Positions 1-13,210 of a stretch of DNA of 64,000 nt are shown piece by piece. The translations under genes and the position numbers were made by a program. The notes beneath the pieces were generated by a model that ran no database searches, was not told where the DNA came from, and saw only the letters and a program-made list of their open reading frames with translations. Location: the NCBI GenBank assembly GCA_034440575.1, contig JAOTOL010001645.1, positions 372,001 through 436,000 on the forward strand, written 5' to 3'. This DNA is from Imbricaverruca yamaguchii. Its lineage: Eukaryota > Arthropoda > Thecostraca > Neoverrucidae. Positions within the stretch are counted from its first letter, which is position 1; each line of letters begins with the position of its first letter.

Positions 1-503
1 CCTCGGGTTAGTACGGTCCCTTTCTGTAGAGCAGAATTGAACAAAGGAAACTGTATAAGCCTTAAAAATCTACAAATTGTTATAGGACAAAGACCGGATG
101 GCTTTGGCTTTGACTATGTCCTATAGTGTTGGTTCCATTGGGTAACTTGGGTCAAGCAATGTAAGTGTGATATTATTTAGGCCATGGAAACTCGAAATAA
201 GCCACAAAAACACTAATGTCTAACTACGTTTTGGCTGGCCAGCGAAATATATGTTGGCCTGGCCTCAAGTCACCTGACGGAGGCCAATCAAATTAGATAA
301 AGAACTTCTCATATTTCTGCATGCATGCCAAGAAAAATCCGGTTGGAAAAACATACGTGTGACACCAAACAGGAAAATTGATCATAAATTGGTCATCACC
401 TCAGGTAACTGACTTGACATAGAAGAGATATCCGACGCATTCACGTTGTACTTTGACATACGCTTTGTATAGCGTTGCCCAATTGTATTCACATAGCAAG
501 TTT

Positions 504-507
504 CATA

Positions 508-550
<43 letters not shown>

Positions 551-756
551 GTATAAATATATGTATACATACAAATATATACATCTATATATATATTTCT
601 ATATATGTACATATATGTATATATATATGCATATATACATTTATGTATACATATATATATATATGTATATCATATATATTATATCATTTATATATGTATA
701 TGTATATATATATGCATATATACATTTATATATACATATATATATGTATATCATAT

Positions 757-853
<97 letters not shown>

Positions 854-865
854 GATATAGATATT
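504..865. repeat. AT-dinucleotide microsatellite with TATATG variants
   Basis: Mostly (AT)n with interspersed GTATAT, ending in about 75 bp of pure (AT)n. Long Tyr/Ile ORFs on both strands are artefacts. Confidence 0.97.
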
Positions 866-2508
866 CACTTAGATGAGTTATCGATCATAAAACATTTTTG
901 GACGTGGTCCTCTTTGACCTGTGCTCTGTCAATGACCTTGCATGACCTGAAGTTGACACTTTCGGATATTTGTTCGGAAGCAAACAAATATGAAGGAAAA
1001 GGTATTGAAAATTTATCGGCACTGCGCCGCTCTTGTTTCCCTGCTGTGGAGTGTGGGAAAAAAACCCCAGGCGGTGGTGAGGGCGGGGTCCAAAAACCCT
1101 TGAGTTATTGAGTCCTAGCATATGGCCAATGTAGAATAGCTCAGATATCTTGAACGATTCGGAATTACCCAATGTTCTCCATTCATGGTATGCATACGAT
1201 TTGTATATATTCACTAGCTTACGGGTACTTCATATTAAAATACATTTAATGCAGCTGTTATTAAACGTCGGCAGCTGTAAACGAAGCCAGCTTAACTTTC
1301 CCATTCCCATTCGCCTTTATACAAAACACATGGGTCCGCGTCATGACTCGTTTGGCCCTCGCCATCCTGCCTGAGCCACTGACCCAGGGGCGTAGCCAAT
1401 TGGAAAAGGGGCTTTCGACCATCATGTTCCTCTTACGTTCCAGATGACCTCTCAGGTCAAGGACACCGGGGCTCTATAGCATTTCAGGAGAACCTGTCAG
1501 TCTAGTCTTCAGATCAATCTTCAAGACCTGTTGCCAGTTGCGACACCTAAGATGGCCGTGGAAGGGCCCCAATGGGGCCCTGCAAACCTGGCGCAAACTG
1601 TGGTCACCCGAGAGACTCGAGAATTCCTCAAAAGCCTTAAAAGAGCACATACAATGCCATAGGCTACAAGCATGTCATCTACTACGTTTTAGATGTAAGC
1701 TGCAAAGAATAGTGCGGTAAATCCTGACCGTTCTGAAAATGGCTGGTACACCATGGAAAAAATTGACTTCGTTGCCGCCTCGGCCACACCAATTTAGAAA
1801 ACGATTGCCCTCCCATGCCACTGCGGTTAAGCAGGATTTTCCGATCCTGAATACCAGACAATGGTAGCATTGTTCGGTAAGCAATGCTATGCTAGCAAAC
1901 AATTCTAGGTATGTCTTGTTGCAAAGCAAAGTACACGCCCGCATGACCGCCCATGTTGCGACGCAATCACTGATGGTGCGCAGAACTGAATGGCATGCTC
2001 ATGGATGTTAGTGGCCATGTCTGGTTGTCAGAGACAGCTCAACGATTGTATACTGGATTACTTGTAGTTACTATTGACAATGTTGATGGCAATATTAGTC
2101 GATATATAATCCAATCAATGGTAGGAAAAGGAAGCGAGAGGATCCAGATGCACGTGCAGGGGTATTTGTAGCAGGGAAAAATTTGTAAAATAATCACCGC
2201 ATTTCTGGATGTGTCTTTCACGTGAACTAGTGTTCAAGTGCCTATTATGTTCTTCCTCCAGTGGATTGGGATGGCTGAAATCCTTTTTGGGATAGTTCAA
2301 TATTGGGGTGGCTTGAGCTTGGGAAGTTGGGGTGGCTTGAGCTATCCCAAAACCATGCAAAACGACGCCCTAGTACAAGGTCTTGCCTAATTCCAAGATT
2401 CTAACAAATTATGCACTGGAATGTACCAAAAGAGCTAAAGTTTATTCCATCAAATTTCCAACACGACTTTCCCAACGACAAATAAATGAAGTATGGATTG
2501 CAATATAA

Positions 2509-2753
<245 letters not shown>

Positions 2754-2999
2754 TAAATCCCAACTAGTTACTGTCGAAATCCCCCTCAGAACAATTACGA
2801 CTTTGACGCCAAACCATTATATCATTATAGTTTTAATTTACGAAAAGAATGTACCCAAGGAAGGATCGCATTCGGCTAATCTGTGGACATGTGAATATGG
2901 AAGGGGGAGGGGGTTGGCGGGGGAAAGTGTCCTGCACCTATTTTACGCCAGATTTTTGTACGCAATATTATATGCTTCTTTATTTTATAGTTGTCAGGT

Positions 3000-3235
3000 G
3001 ATAGTTTTTGAGTCGACACATTGCGTATCGATATTTTGCGGTACTTTGCGCAGTCATTATTTTTGGTGTTGATATTTCGCGGACCCGATACGTTGCGTGT
3101 TGGTATTTTGTGATGGTTATATATTGCAGAGTCGATGTTTAGCTGGTCGATATTTAGCGTGTCAGCATTCTGCGTGTCGATATTTCGCACGCCAATATCC
3201 TGCGCGTCCACATTTTGTGGTCCATATTTGGTCTT
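3000..3235. repeat. Degenerate short tandem repeat (GTCGATATTTTGCG type)
   Basis: Roughly 15-18-bp units built on GTCGATATTTnGCG, for example around 3030, 3070, 3130, 3148 and 3178. The units are diverged. Confidence 0.6.
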
Positions 3236-4009
3236 GTAACCTGTAATGTACCACGCAGCTCGAGGTAATGGACCGATTCTGGAGCAGCTCGAGCTAAACT
3301 CTAAGAAACCTATACTTTATATGAATGGCGCCCATATCCACGCCGTTGTTCTTCCCACGTAAACTGAAAGGAATTTAGCTAACAAACAATCATTGTGACT
3401 GGTCATGTGGTTTGTGAATGCACACTGCGTCCATGAATGCACTGAAGTATGACCATAACAGAGACAAACTAATCACCGATCGACCCAGTGTGAATCTGTG
3501 CGGTGACAGATTCCTCAGGGCTTCGTCAGCAGCATTCGCGGACACGTGACCTTTCGGCCTGAAGGAGGCGCCGGACGGACGCCTGCGGCGGAGTTGTGGA
3601 CGGCTGTCGCCGGTTTAGCAGGAAACGGTCGGTTTATCCGTATCGAATCCAAGTTAATAAATCCCGGGGCAATTCGTTCCGCTGCGGGATCAAATGCTGT
3701 GGTGAACATTCTGTGGGAAGATTGTGTGGGAAAGCCAACCCCCCCCCCCCCACACACACGGAGCATGGTAGTGGGAGGGGTCATGAGTGTCACGTTCACC
3801 AAAATAGGTGAGGTTTAGTTAGAGCGACATCACTCCTACGGTGCTGTTGGAGTCTTGACAGAAAAACCAGTTGTCGTCTTTATATCCAAAACTGGTGGCG
3901 GCGCCAATTTCTAGAAGCTACACAACCTACGATTAGGCGTCAGACAGCTCACATGGTATCACAGCTCGCTTGTGTGAATCTTAGAGTGTCTGCTGAGTTA
4001 CTGTCACCC

Positions 4010-4800
4010 GGCGTTTTTCTTAACGTTGTCGTCCTCACGGCGGCGGACGAGAGGGACGAGTTTTTCCAGTCTGAAACTTCGACCCAAACCTAACGTTTCG
4101 CCTGTGGCGATCAACGGCAAACAAGTCATCCTAAAATACCCGGTTCTCCCGTGACCGCACACGCACACACACCCATCCCCATCTAAAATCCGTGGCGATG
4201 TGCATGTTTGCCCCGTAACCGGCGACGTGGCGAACGGGTCAGCCAGCCGACAAGTGTCCATCGGGGGCAGACAGCTGCCGCTGAGCACGACGACATCGGT
4301 GGGCGGACATCGGCGGCGCCGCTCAGCCGACGTCCACTTACCGAGTATCGTCACCCACACGTCCATCGGCCACATGTGTGCGGCGGCCTTTCGCAGGGCG
4401 GGCCGGGTCGGCCAGGCGCCGCCGGCCGCCGCGAATAACCTCGACCCAGTGACGACGGGGGCGGGCCGGCCGGCGCGCGCCTGCGCCTGCGCCCGCCGCC
4501 GGCCGAATCGATGCCGACGCCGGCCGGCGCCCGGCCTCTGACATGCCCCGTGGCGGCGGACGCGGCACTCGCACGCGTGACTCCAGACCGAGCCGCTGGG
4601 CCAGCCCGCTGCCGGACAGGTGAGTGGCCAGCTCGCCGGCCGCCGTGCTGGCCGATGTCGACACGCTGGGGCTGCGATCGGTCGGTGGGCGATCGCCGCC
4701 GACGTCCGATCGAGGCGTCGGGGCGGCTCGGTGTCGCTCGCCATCCTGCTGATAGAAATTCCACAGGATCCGCCTGTGTGTGCGCGAGGTGATCAGTCTG
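4010..4800. other. GC-rich, CpG-rich block without recognised gene
   Basis: ORFs up to 246 codons run on both strands with Arg/Pro/Ala-rich products and no identifiable domain. Such mirrored ORFs follow from few stop codons at high GC. It could be a CpG-island-like or repeat-derived block. Confidence 0.5.
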
Positions 4801-5394
4801 CTGCCTTGTGATATATCCTCAGGACTTCGCTGATTCAGGCTTCGTTGAGCCATAATATTTGTGGCATTAATCGGTGGTTGGGCTCCAGCATTTTTTTCGT
4901 GAACCATTCTCACGTTTACTGCATGATCAATACAGATATACCGGAAATAATGCACTGGAAATTGTAAATGGTAGTGGAAACGTTTTAGTACACAATTGGT
5001 ATATCATATATGTTACTGACTCCATGTTTTACCTGGTGCACTTATTGATGTAGTTTAGCATGAATTATGCATGACGTTCGTTGTATTTGCTAATCTCGCC
5101 AACATTGGCAAAATTGGGTACGCATGGCCGGCGACGCAGGCTACGCGAACCGCATTGATGAGCTCTACTTTTATTCTGTGGACTTCATTGGCAATGGTCA
5201 GGGCACTATTCGAAGGGATATACCAGGAAGTGTAAATCCCAGGGCTACGGCAGCTCCGAGTGCGCGCAACTTGTCTGCGCCGACTTTGCCGCCACGTGGG
5301 CGGCTTAATGCCGGCTATATCGGTGCGTGAAGCGGGCCGCGATCTCAGCACGGCAGCGGTGCACTGCTTTAGTGTGGAAGCCGTGACCGACACC

Positions 5395-5870
5395 CAGCCG
5401 GGGGTCCGTCTCGCTTGCCCAGTGGGAGGGGAGGCCGGGCTGGAGCGGGTCGGGATATTGCATCAGGAAGCCGTGGGGCGGGCGCCGCCGACGGCTCCGC
5501 CCATACCGCCGCCGGCGGCCGAGGCATCGATCGCGACGGCGTGACACGAGATGACGACGTGCTCGCCGGAGGTGTGCATCCCGCATCCCGACCGGGGCCC
5601 GGCTGGAATTACAGCCGGCACTCGGCGGCACGGCACCGACACGCGCTGGCACGGCCGGCCGGCCGACCTGGCCTGGGGTCGGGGCTCTCGGGGCTCGTCA
5701 GGCCCGGCCCTGTTCGGAGCGCAATCGATGGGGCAGGCCGTCGGCCACACGGTGCCCACGTGGTCGACGGACGCGACGCCCATGGAATGCCTGCCCGTGC
5801 CAGCGCGTCTGGCCAGCGTGTCCCTCTCACGTGCCAGCCGCTTCGGTTCCGGCTGTGCTCAATTTAGCGG
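5395..5870. other. GC-rich, CpG-rich block without recognised gene
   Basis: It contains overlapping ORFs of 106-150 codons on both strands, none with a recognisable domain. No convincing splice-site pair was found. Confidence 0.5.
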
Positions 5871-6254
5871 TTGTTGTGCCAACTCCAGTCAGTCCCGTGT
5901 GGTTGTTGTAACTCATTGCGATAGTACTTGGTTGTTGAAGGATTGCTAAAGCCTTTAAAGGTCAGTACTTACATAACGGAACTTTGCCAACGAGATTCAT
6001 TCCAATATTTTATGAAGCATTAACACTTGTATGGTTGCACAAGGGTATTTTTAAGTGAATAATCACTTGGTGGACGAATTGATCAAAAGAAAATCAATAC
6101 TGAGGAAAAGGGACACCATCATCAATAGTAATGGATCAATTGAAAGAGGCAGGACATAAAGAGTACGACTGCATGCGACAATCAAGAAGCTGGTTGAGAA
6201 ATTTCCATCCAATTAGCATAGCGAAATGTCCGGATTAACAGTGCAATGGTATAA

Positions 6255-6626
6255 TTACGCCGGCAATAATATTGGAGTTGCTAGGAAACCATGTATCCAA
6301 GCTCGGAACAACCCCTCTTCCTTTCCCATGATAGAGTTGTAGAAAGTCAGGCTTCTACTACCAAGCTCTGGCTGATCTGGCAGTCGCCGGACAACATGAA
6401 TGCATCGAGAACTCCAAATAAACCAGCAAGCCGCCTTGTGCGACGGATCACGAGCGAGTAAAAGTGCTTCTTTTTGTTTTTCTTTTGGTATATTCAAATG
6501 TTTGAGTATGCCTTGTGACATTTCATACTGAACTCGTTCTTCGCACCCAGCCATTGCGGTAATGTAGTCAATGACATTATCGAATGCATGCTTTATACAA
6601 TTTGATAATGAATCCAATATTATCAC
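6255..6626 (-). CDS. Unassigned 123-codon ORF
   Basis: The frame encodes helical-looking sequence with a charged centre (CEERVQYEMSQGILKHLNIP, then KEKQKEALLLARDP) and a Trp/Cys-containing segment (ACWFIWSSRC). It is not in a repeat and base composition is average. No domain or signal peptide is recognised and no neighbouring exons could be identified. Treat as a weak candidate only. Confidence 0.13.
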   Translation of the reverse strand: MIILDSLSNCIKHAFDNVIDYITAMAGCEERVQYEMSQGILKHLNIPKEKQKEALLLARDPSHKAACWFIWSSRCIHVVRRLPDQPELGSRSLTFYNSIMGKEEGLFRAWIHGFLATPILLPA

Positions 6627-7715
6627 CCGTTATGTCATCCCAGAGGAATGGATAGTAAAACACTACGCTTCATGCTCATCTTGGTCGCTTGAAATAGTGC
6701 AAAGGTAAAACACGTTGGACAGCAACGTCAACAGTCGAAAACATGGTTGTATGTAAAATGATGGAGGGAAAAGGCAATCAGGCCAGAACTTGAATAATTG
6801 ACAGAAAATGAACCTCTATATACGAACGCGTATTCTGTGATTCCAGGGTAGTTTTTTGCAAAGCTACATGTCTCCTAAAAACGTTCGAGTATGTCAAACG
6901 ACTCAAGTTGTAGGCAGGATATTATTGACCTCATTGGCGTTGATGAACCTATCGTAGCTCACGTACAGCATCATGTATGAAGGTTCATATTGTCTTGAGA
7001 ATATTCCCACACAAAATCACTGAGGTCATCCAAGGAGATCCGAAGAAGGGATTCCGCCCATTTCACACATCGATAAATCGCTACATTTTAATGAAGTAAT
7101 CTTGATTGAACTATGGTGACTTGCTCTACGTCATTTGTCTTATTGGATGTGTACGTTCGTCATCCTCGATTACTTCATATGGGCGAATTTTTATCAATTG
7201 AAGGAGTAGATACCAAAATAAAAGAGGGAGTGGGGCGTGTCATCAATACCGAGCCGTATACATCGTGAGTATACCAGTGGGAGTGTGCAGTAATAGCACG
7301 TGCTAGTTTTCAATGCGGTCATGTCGACATTGAAAGCACTATCTCCGACATTTTCCTCCTCTACCGAACATGGCGCATGCACCCCTGATGTCAATGCACT
7401 GTTCGGAGGATTTATTTTCAGGAATGAATTCCTTCTGTGATGCCTGTAGTAGTACCGACATTTGACGTAAAACGTACGTTGTGTATACTTATACCGCATG
7501 ACAGGAGAGCGTGGTTGAGATCGGTTCGTAAATTTTCCACCGCAATTGCATGAGAATCAACAAACATGTGCATTCAGCACGAGGCCAGATATTCTGAGTA
7601 TCTACGTCATGGATTTCATCAGCTTTGCTCCACTAGATGAGTGTTCTGCGCCTTAAAAACATGTATTTAGCTTTGATACAGCCAATTATCTTGCTGATGT
7701 GACCGTAATGTGCAT

Positions 7716-7863
<148 letters not shown>

Positions 7864-8544
7864 TTTTGTGTATGTATATATTAACCAGGCGATTACTGGC
7901 TATATAAGTGCGAACATGAGTGAGGAAACGTTCGTTGCTGCTGTCTAATTGGACAACAAAAGTCTGAGATTCAGCACACACAAAAAAAGCCTAAATCTGA
8001 TTACCTAAATCTGAGCATATCACGTTATAAACACACCCCTCGAAAAGGTAGGGTGCTAATTTGTCCTAGGGAACACATAGCTGATAACAGAGTATTATGT
8101 TTCATAACATGCCTAGGAGACTCTGCTGGTGTTTGACACCATTGAATACCGTTGGATAAAAATTGCATACTTTCCAGTTTAAATATTGCACAGCTGTGAA
8201 GCGTCGGTATGGAATTTCATTCGACTATTTGGCATGGCAACCTCAGCACCGAAAGCCTGCTATGCTACAAGCATGCCGCCTTGAATAAACAGTTGCATTG
8301 ACATTACGTTCTGATTCAGGACATTCATGCAGCGAAGCATTTCACTTGCCGCATTTATCGTCAGCAACACTTTATCACGCGATTATGTTTCATTGCTTGG
8401 TTCCGAATTACCCCGACTGACCATGTTCAGCTTAAATAATGTAAGTGAATTGATTGCGTGATGAGCTTTGACATCGGTCAGACATCTGTGCAGTATCGAT
8501 AGGTTTGGCATCGGTCGGACCTTTGTTCTGTATCGATAGCACTC

Positions 8545-8815
8545 GAGCAGTATCGATCCCAGTGGCACAGAATTGGTAAAATTCGCACAGCATCAATCAC
8601 AGTCGTGCAGCATCGGCTGCATTCGCGCAGCATCAATCACAGTCGTGCAGTGTTGGTCACATTTGCGCAGCATCAATCGCGGTCACGCAGCATCGGCGCA
8701 GCGTCAATCACAGTCGCGCAGCATCGGTCACATTCGCGCAGTATCAGCAGCACGGCCGCACGGCTGTGCAGCATCCGTCACACGCCGCGTGGTATCGGCT
8801 AATGTTCCGCAGAGT
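8545..8815. repeat. Degenerate minisatellite (CGCAGCATCAATCACAGT type)
   Basis: Around a dozen units of about 20-22 bp alternating GCAGCATCAATC and GCAGCATCGGTC with ACAGTCG/ACATTCG. Point changes and small indels separate the units. Confidence 0.8.
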
Positions 8816-9009
8816 CGACTCCCCTGCTGACCCGACCATGACCTGGACGCTGACTCCCCTGCTGACCTTGACGGCTGACCGCCAGTCCAGGTCAGCCGGC
8901 GGGTCGGCGGCTTCAGAGCTGACGTACCGCCGCAGCTCCAGCGCTACGTGTCCGCCGCCAGTCACACAGTGCTCCCTGTTAAAGCTGCATAGCGTCTTGT
9001 CGCTCTTTG

Positions 9010-10140
9010 CGAGACTCGGTGCACTTTGGAGGGCCCCGGAGCGTTTTCGGCATCCAGTTGTGCTTTTAGGGCCCGGCGCGAATTTGTGGGCTTCGGTATG
9101 ATTTTTCGGTTTGAGGTGTCGGTTCCGAGGATCCAGCACGAGCTTTTTGGGCTCGATGCGATCTTTGAGGACCTCTTCTGAATTATCCGAAGCACGCGTC
9201 ACGGTGTGATTTTCTTCAGGTCCTCAGCGCCATACTTGTGTGTTCCCCCGCTATTTGATAGGCCCCGTTACACTTGTGCTGGGTCCTACACCATTTTGGA
9301 GGCATGTGGGGAGTTTTTGGTGCTCCAGGGCAATTTTCTTGGCCCGAATATTCATTTCTCAGAATCCCTGCTTATTTTTAGGGGTCTCGGCTTCATTGTT
9401 GTTCTGTCCCAATGCGTTTTTGAATCCATGCTGAATTTATTTCGGGCGAGACGAGCATTTTGAAGGCACCCGTAGGATTTTTCAGGGCCCCGACGGGAAT
9501 TGGGGGATTCTTCCGGTATTTTTTTACACCCGCTGCATTTATTTGGGGCCCTTCGACGCAAACTTTGGGGCGTCTGATAACAATTTTAGGACCCCGCACG
9601 ACCTCTTGGGGCCGGGCACAATTGTCGGGCACCGGCGTACAGTGGGGCAACTGGGCTTCAGATGTGGCCAAAAACTTTTTAAATTTGTCAATTTATTGAC
9701 TTGAAACGATTGTCATCGGAAAAACAATTGTTCAGAAGCAGAAACCGATAACTGCGCCGCGGCGCGAGTTATCGGCTGGGGGAGGTTACTTTACTTAGAA
9801 AGGAACCCGATGCAAATTTGCATGGCCTCGACAGAAATGTTAGGGCTCCGGAGCAATTTTACGGACCCGGGCAATATTTTCCTGGCCCTTGTGGGAGTAT
9901 TCGAGATCCCGCTACATTTATTTGGGGTCCCTGACACGAATTATTTTCGGGCCTCGACGGACGTTTCGTGATTCCCGACGGACCTTCTCGAGGTCCAGCA
10001 CGATTTTTGGGGACCCGGTACAATTTTTCGGATCCCGGCGCAATTTTTCTGGCCCCCGCTATTTTCATTTGGTATCCCCGATGCTAATCTTTGGGGACCT
10101 CGGGGGAGTTTTGCGGGCTCCAGCACAATTTCTATGGGAT
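9010..10140. repeat. Diverged minisatellite field (GGGCCCCGRCRCRATTTT type)
   Basis: Loose units of about 28-32 bp with GGGCCCGGCGCGAATTT-like cores occur at 9040-9690 and 9790-10140, interrupted by about 100 bp of unrelated sequence. Units are old and poorly matched. Confidence 0.6.
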
Positions 10141-10611
10141 GCCACTTCCCGGTGAGAGAGATCATTTGGTCATACCCCTCCAGTACACCATTGACCCTGG
10201 CTGAAAAACAAGTGCGATTCCGTGTTTCGGTGCTTATGAAATGCAAACAGAAGACTAATCTAGCTCAGGCACCACCTGCTAAGATCGAGGTAACCAATCC
10301 CGATATGGTTAAATGCTTGTAAATAGGAACTGTTGAACATGACAAGTTTCGAAACCGATGGCTCTTGGGCAATGGTAATGAGTCGCACAAATGCAGAAAT
10401 AGGTATGTTCATGTTTTTAACAACAAAAAATGGAAGAAATTAATTTTTACAGAAACGTTTCTGAGCAAAAATTATTACAAATGCCATTTTTAGCGTGGAA
10501 TTTGATGACCCCAGTCACATCAGTAATATAATTCGTGTAAACTTTCCTTGGTCTGACAATTATTTTCTTCGTAATAGTTCCTCATTTCACCCTCCGGAGC
10601 GCCGAGCACAT

Positions 10612-10842
10612 GTGTATTCTCGAGACATTTTAGATCGCATCTCAGTGGCCTGACCAAAGATTGACATGAAACTTCGAATACGTTTAGAGAACGTAATTTT
10701 CCACAACATTCATGTCGGGGCCCATGGAATATTTATTTACTACAGAGATATGCAACAAAACCTTATTTTCTAGTTTAACACTCGCCTTCCGGGCGGCCCC
10801 CCCAAACCCACATCTGGGGGGGAAAAGGCCCCCCAAAAAACC

Positions 10843-10874
<32 letters not shown>

Positions 10875-11830
10875 AAAAAAAAAAAGGAAAAGAAAAATAA
10901 AAAAAAAAAAAACTGACCATCATAGTTCAAATTGACCAGATCGTGTGGGACTCTCAGATATTGACACATATCTCAGGACCTGTAACAGATAGAAACAAAC
11001 GGCGAACGCTATTCGACAGTCCTTGAAATTTTCTATCGACTATAGGCGGTGTGATTTAAGGTCAGGTCAACCGAAACTATGACCTCAGGTTAAGGTCCTG
11101 AAATAGCCTAGTGAGGGCATGTAATGTATCAATCGACACGTCTTGGCGATACAAGCATAATGACGGTAATTTCAGCCGTCTAGCTCAATGCAGTGCGATA
11201 TAACGCGCAGAAATGTGTAGTGATCTCAGGTGACCTCAGATGACCTTAGTGAGGTCACTGAGCAAAAATGTCAGCGGTAACATTGAGCATAGCTTCCAAC
11301 TACATGTTACAATCGTTGTGAGATCATTACGAGAGCAAATATGTAACCAGGAAACATTTGTATATTTTACCATAGCCCTATAATGGGAAGCCATGGCCGC
11401 GACCTGACCTAAGGTCAATGCTACGAAAACTCGATCTACATATTATGGTCCTGATGAGATGATAACGTGTTATAAGTTTGAAATCAATCGCCCAATTATG
11501 TGGAGTTATGCCATCTAGAACTCCGAGTGTAGTTGGGTCACTTCGCCTGACCTGGTGACCTGACCTAAGATGACCCGGGTTAAAAATGAATGAGGACATG
11601 CGGAAGGACTACTGAGCAGCCATGCGAGGTTTGACCTTCTAACTGGTTAAGCTTCATTTGCCCTACCAACCTAACCAGGGGTTACATTTTCCTTCCATCA
11701 TTTGTCTATGCACAGGTCTCTCACTTTTTTCGAAGTTTGTGTGGTTGGCATGTGAAAACATGTTTCAATAGACATGTAAAATTCGCATTGAGATGAGGTC
11801 GTGAAGTGATGTTGATCTGACCCGCCTCCG
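10612..11830. repeat. Dispersed repeat, copy 1 (longer)
   Basis: It begins with GAGACATTTTAG, then TCTCAGTGGCCTGACC and AGAACGTAATTTTCC, and near its end has CGCATTGAGATGAGGTCGTG. The same landmarks occur in the same order, but closer together, at 26945-27310. The middle (11040-11600) is rich in AGGTCA/TGACCT motifs and contains a poly-A tract that may be a later insertion. Confidence 0.45.
10842..10912. repeat. A-rich tract
   Basis: About 70 bases that are almost all A with isolated G and one T. It could be a retroposon tail or slippage. The bases just before it are unusual C- and G-homopolymer runs. Confidence 0.85.
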
Positions 11831-11891
11831 GTGTTCTAAGAAATTGCAGCTCAATTGATTTGCACAATGTCCGGCCATCAAGTTGTCGGGG

Positions 11892-12365
11892 TTATGCCGA
11901 ACTCCAAAGCAATATTATAAATGGTTGAGGAACTGACTTCATAAAAACCTTTGTGGGATAAGTCACCCTCCCCTCCATTGCAGCTGCATTGCAAGGGATA
12001 ATGTAAATACCCGGATACATCTGAACGTTTTCTAACCACGATATTTTTCCTTCACTTGGAATTCTTAAATTGTGACAGCTGTAGTCAGTTAAAAGGCCCT
12101 GTGACGTCGAACACACATGATTTAAACCATTTAGGTGATCAGAATAAACATCGACGGGGCGAATAAGTGCAAATTTGCAATCATGTGCCACCTCCGTTGC
12201 ATTCATTCCAAGGGAGGTCTGAAATCGTTCCAATCCGAAGGAAATCCGGTGGATGTACTTTTCCGGAAAGAGAAAATAAGGTTGTGGAGAACCGCTTACA
12301 TTCGTTCTGGAAATTTCATACATTAATCCGACCCTACCTACAACCTTGCAGACAAACCCAAACAT
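11892..12365 (-). CDS. Unassigned 157-codon ORF in intergenic region
   Basis: This is the longest open frame in a stretch of ordinary base composition (not repeat-derived or GC-rich). The predicted protein has five cysteines, two N-glycosylation-type sequons (NVS, NAT) and alternating hydrophobic and polar segments such as WLENVQMYPGIYIIPC, which loosely resembles an extracellular beta-sandwich domain. No signal peptide or catalytic motif is visible. It may be an exon of an unknown gene or a chance ORF. Confidence 0.2.
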   Translation of the reverse strand: MFGFVCKVVGRVGLMYEISRTNVSGSPQPYFLFPEKYIHRISFGLERFQTSLGMNATEVAHDCKFALIRPVDVYSDHLNGLNHVCSTSQGLLTDYSCHNLRIPSEGKISWLENVQMYPGIYIIPCNAAAMEGRVTYPTKVFMKSVPQPFIILLWSSA

Positions 12366-12769
12366 GTTCCTAAGTTGGGCATGTTATGTTTAATCTATAT
12401 TGATTGGCAAAGCAGTTTTATGCCAAGAAGTTTGATGATCAGCTGGGGAGTCACATGATTTTCAAATGGGCTCTAGAGCGAGAATGTTCTGACCAGGATA
12501 TCTGAAGATGTGAAATATGATACGTGATCACATACGTGAATACGTGAAAGCTATTCTAAAATTTTATCAAGCTCCTTTATAAACATTCAGCATATCAACA
12601 ATAACGTTCGTTTCATTGATATAAATCGAAATGGTCAGGCGGCGTTTCAATTCGAACGACAGCATCGTAGCATCGCGGCTCCACGAAGCACCTTCAGATG
12701 CCAGCCTGCTCGATCTCCAACCTCAATACCACCACCGCCTGACGCCCTGTGGCGGCCGATCGGGTAGCT

Positions 12770-13210
12770 GATGGACGGTCTCGGCGGGCCCACGGCCCGC
12801 CCGCCGAGCCTCGGCGGGACCCACTAGACTGGCGGGCCCACCGGTCTCGGCGAGCTCACCGATTTCGACGGGCCCACCGATCTCGGCGGGCCCACGGGTC
12901 TCGGCGGGCCCACCAGCCTCGGCGTGACCCACTAGACTGGCGGGGCCCACCGATCTCGGCGGACTCACCGGTCTCGGCGGGCCCACTAGACTGGCGGGCC
13001 CACCGATCTCGGCGGACCCAATAGACTGGCGTGCCCACCGGACTCGGTGGGCCCACCAGACTCGGCGGGACCCACTAGACTGGCGGTCCCACCGGTCTCG
13101 GCGGGCCCTCCAGGCTCGGCGGACCCACCGGACTCGGCGGGACCCAATAGACTGCCGCGCCTACCAGACTCGGTGGGTCCACCAGACTCGCTGCGCCCAC
13201 CTGTCTGGCG
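12770..13210. repeat. 18-bp GC-rich minisatellite (CGGCGGGCCCACCGATCT type)
   Basis: More than 20 units, many fused into longer variants containing CCCACTAGACTGG. ORFs run through it in several frames on both strands. GC-rich unique-looking sequence continues to about 13640 with no recognised gene. Confidence 0.85.

Noticed and set aside
453..876. Long Tyr/Ile-rich ORFs on both strands
   Set aside because: They are translations of AT dinucleotide repeats. The same applies to 7667-7981, 31206-31633 and 54222-54721.
4004..4955. 246- and 205-codon ORFs on the minus strand
   Set aside because: They overlap in different frames, are Arg/Pro/Ala-rich with no domain, and are mirrored by plus-strand ORFs. 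This is expected in a GC-rich block with few stops.
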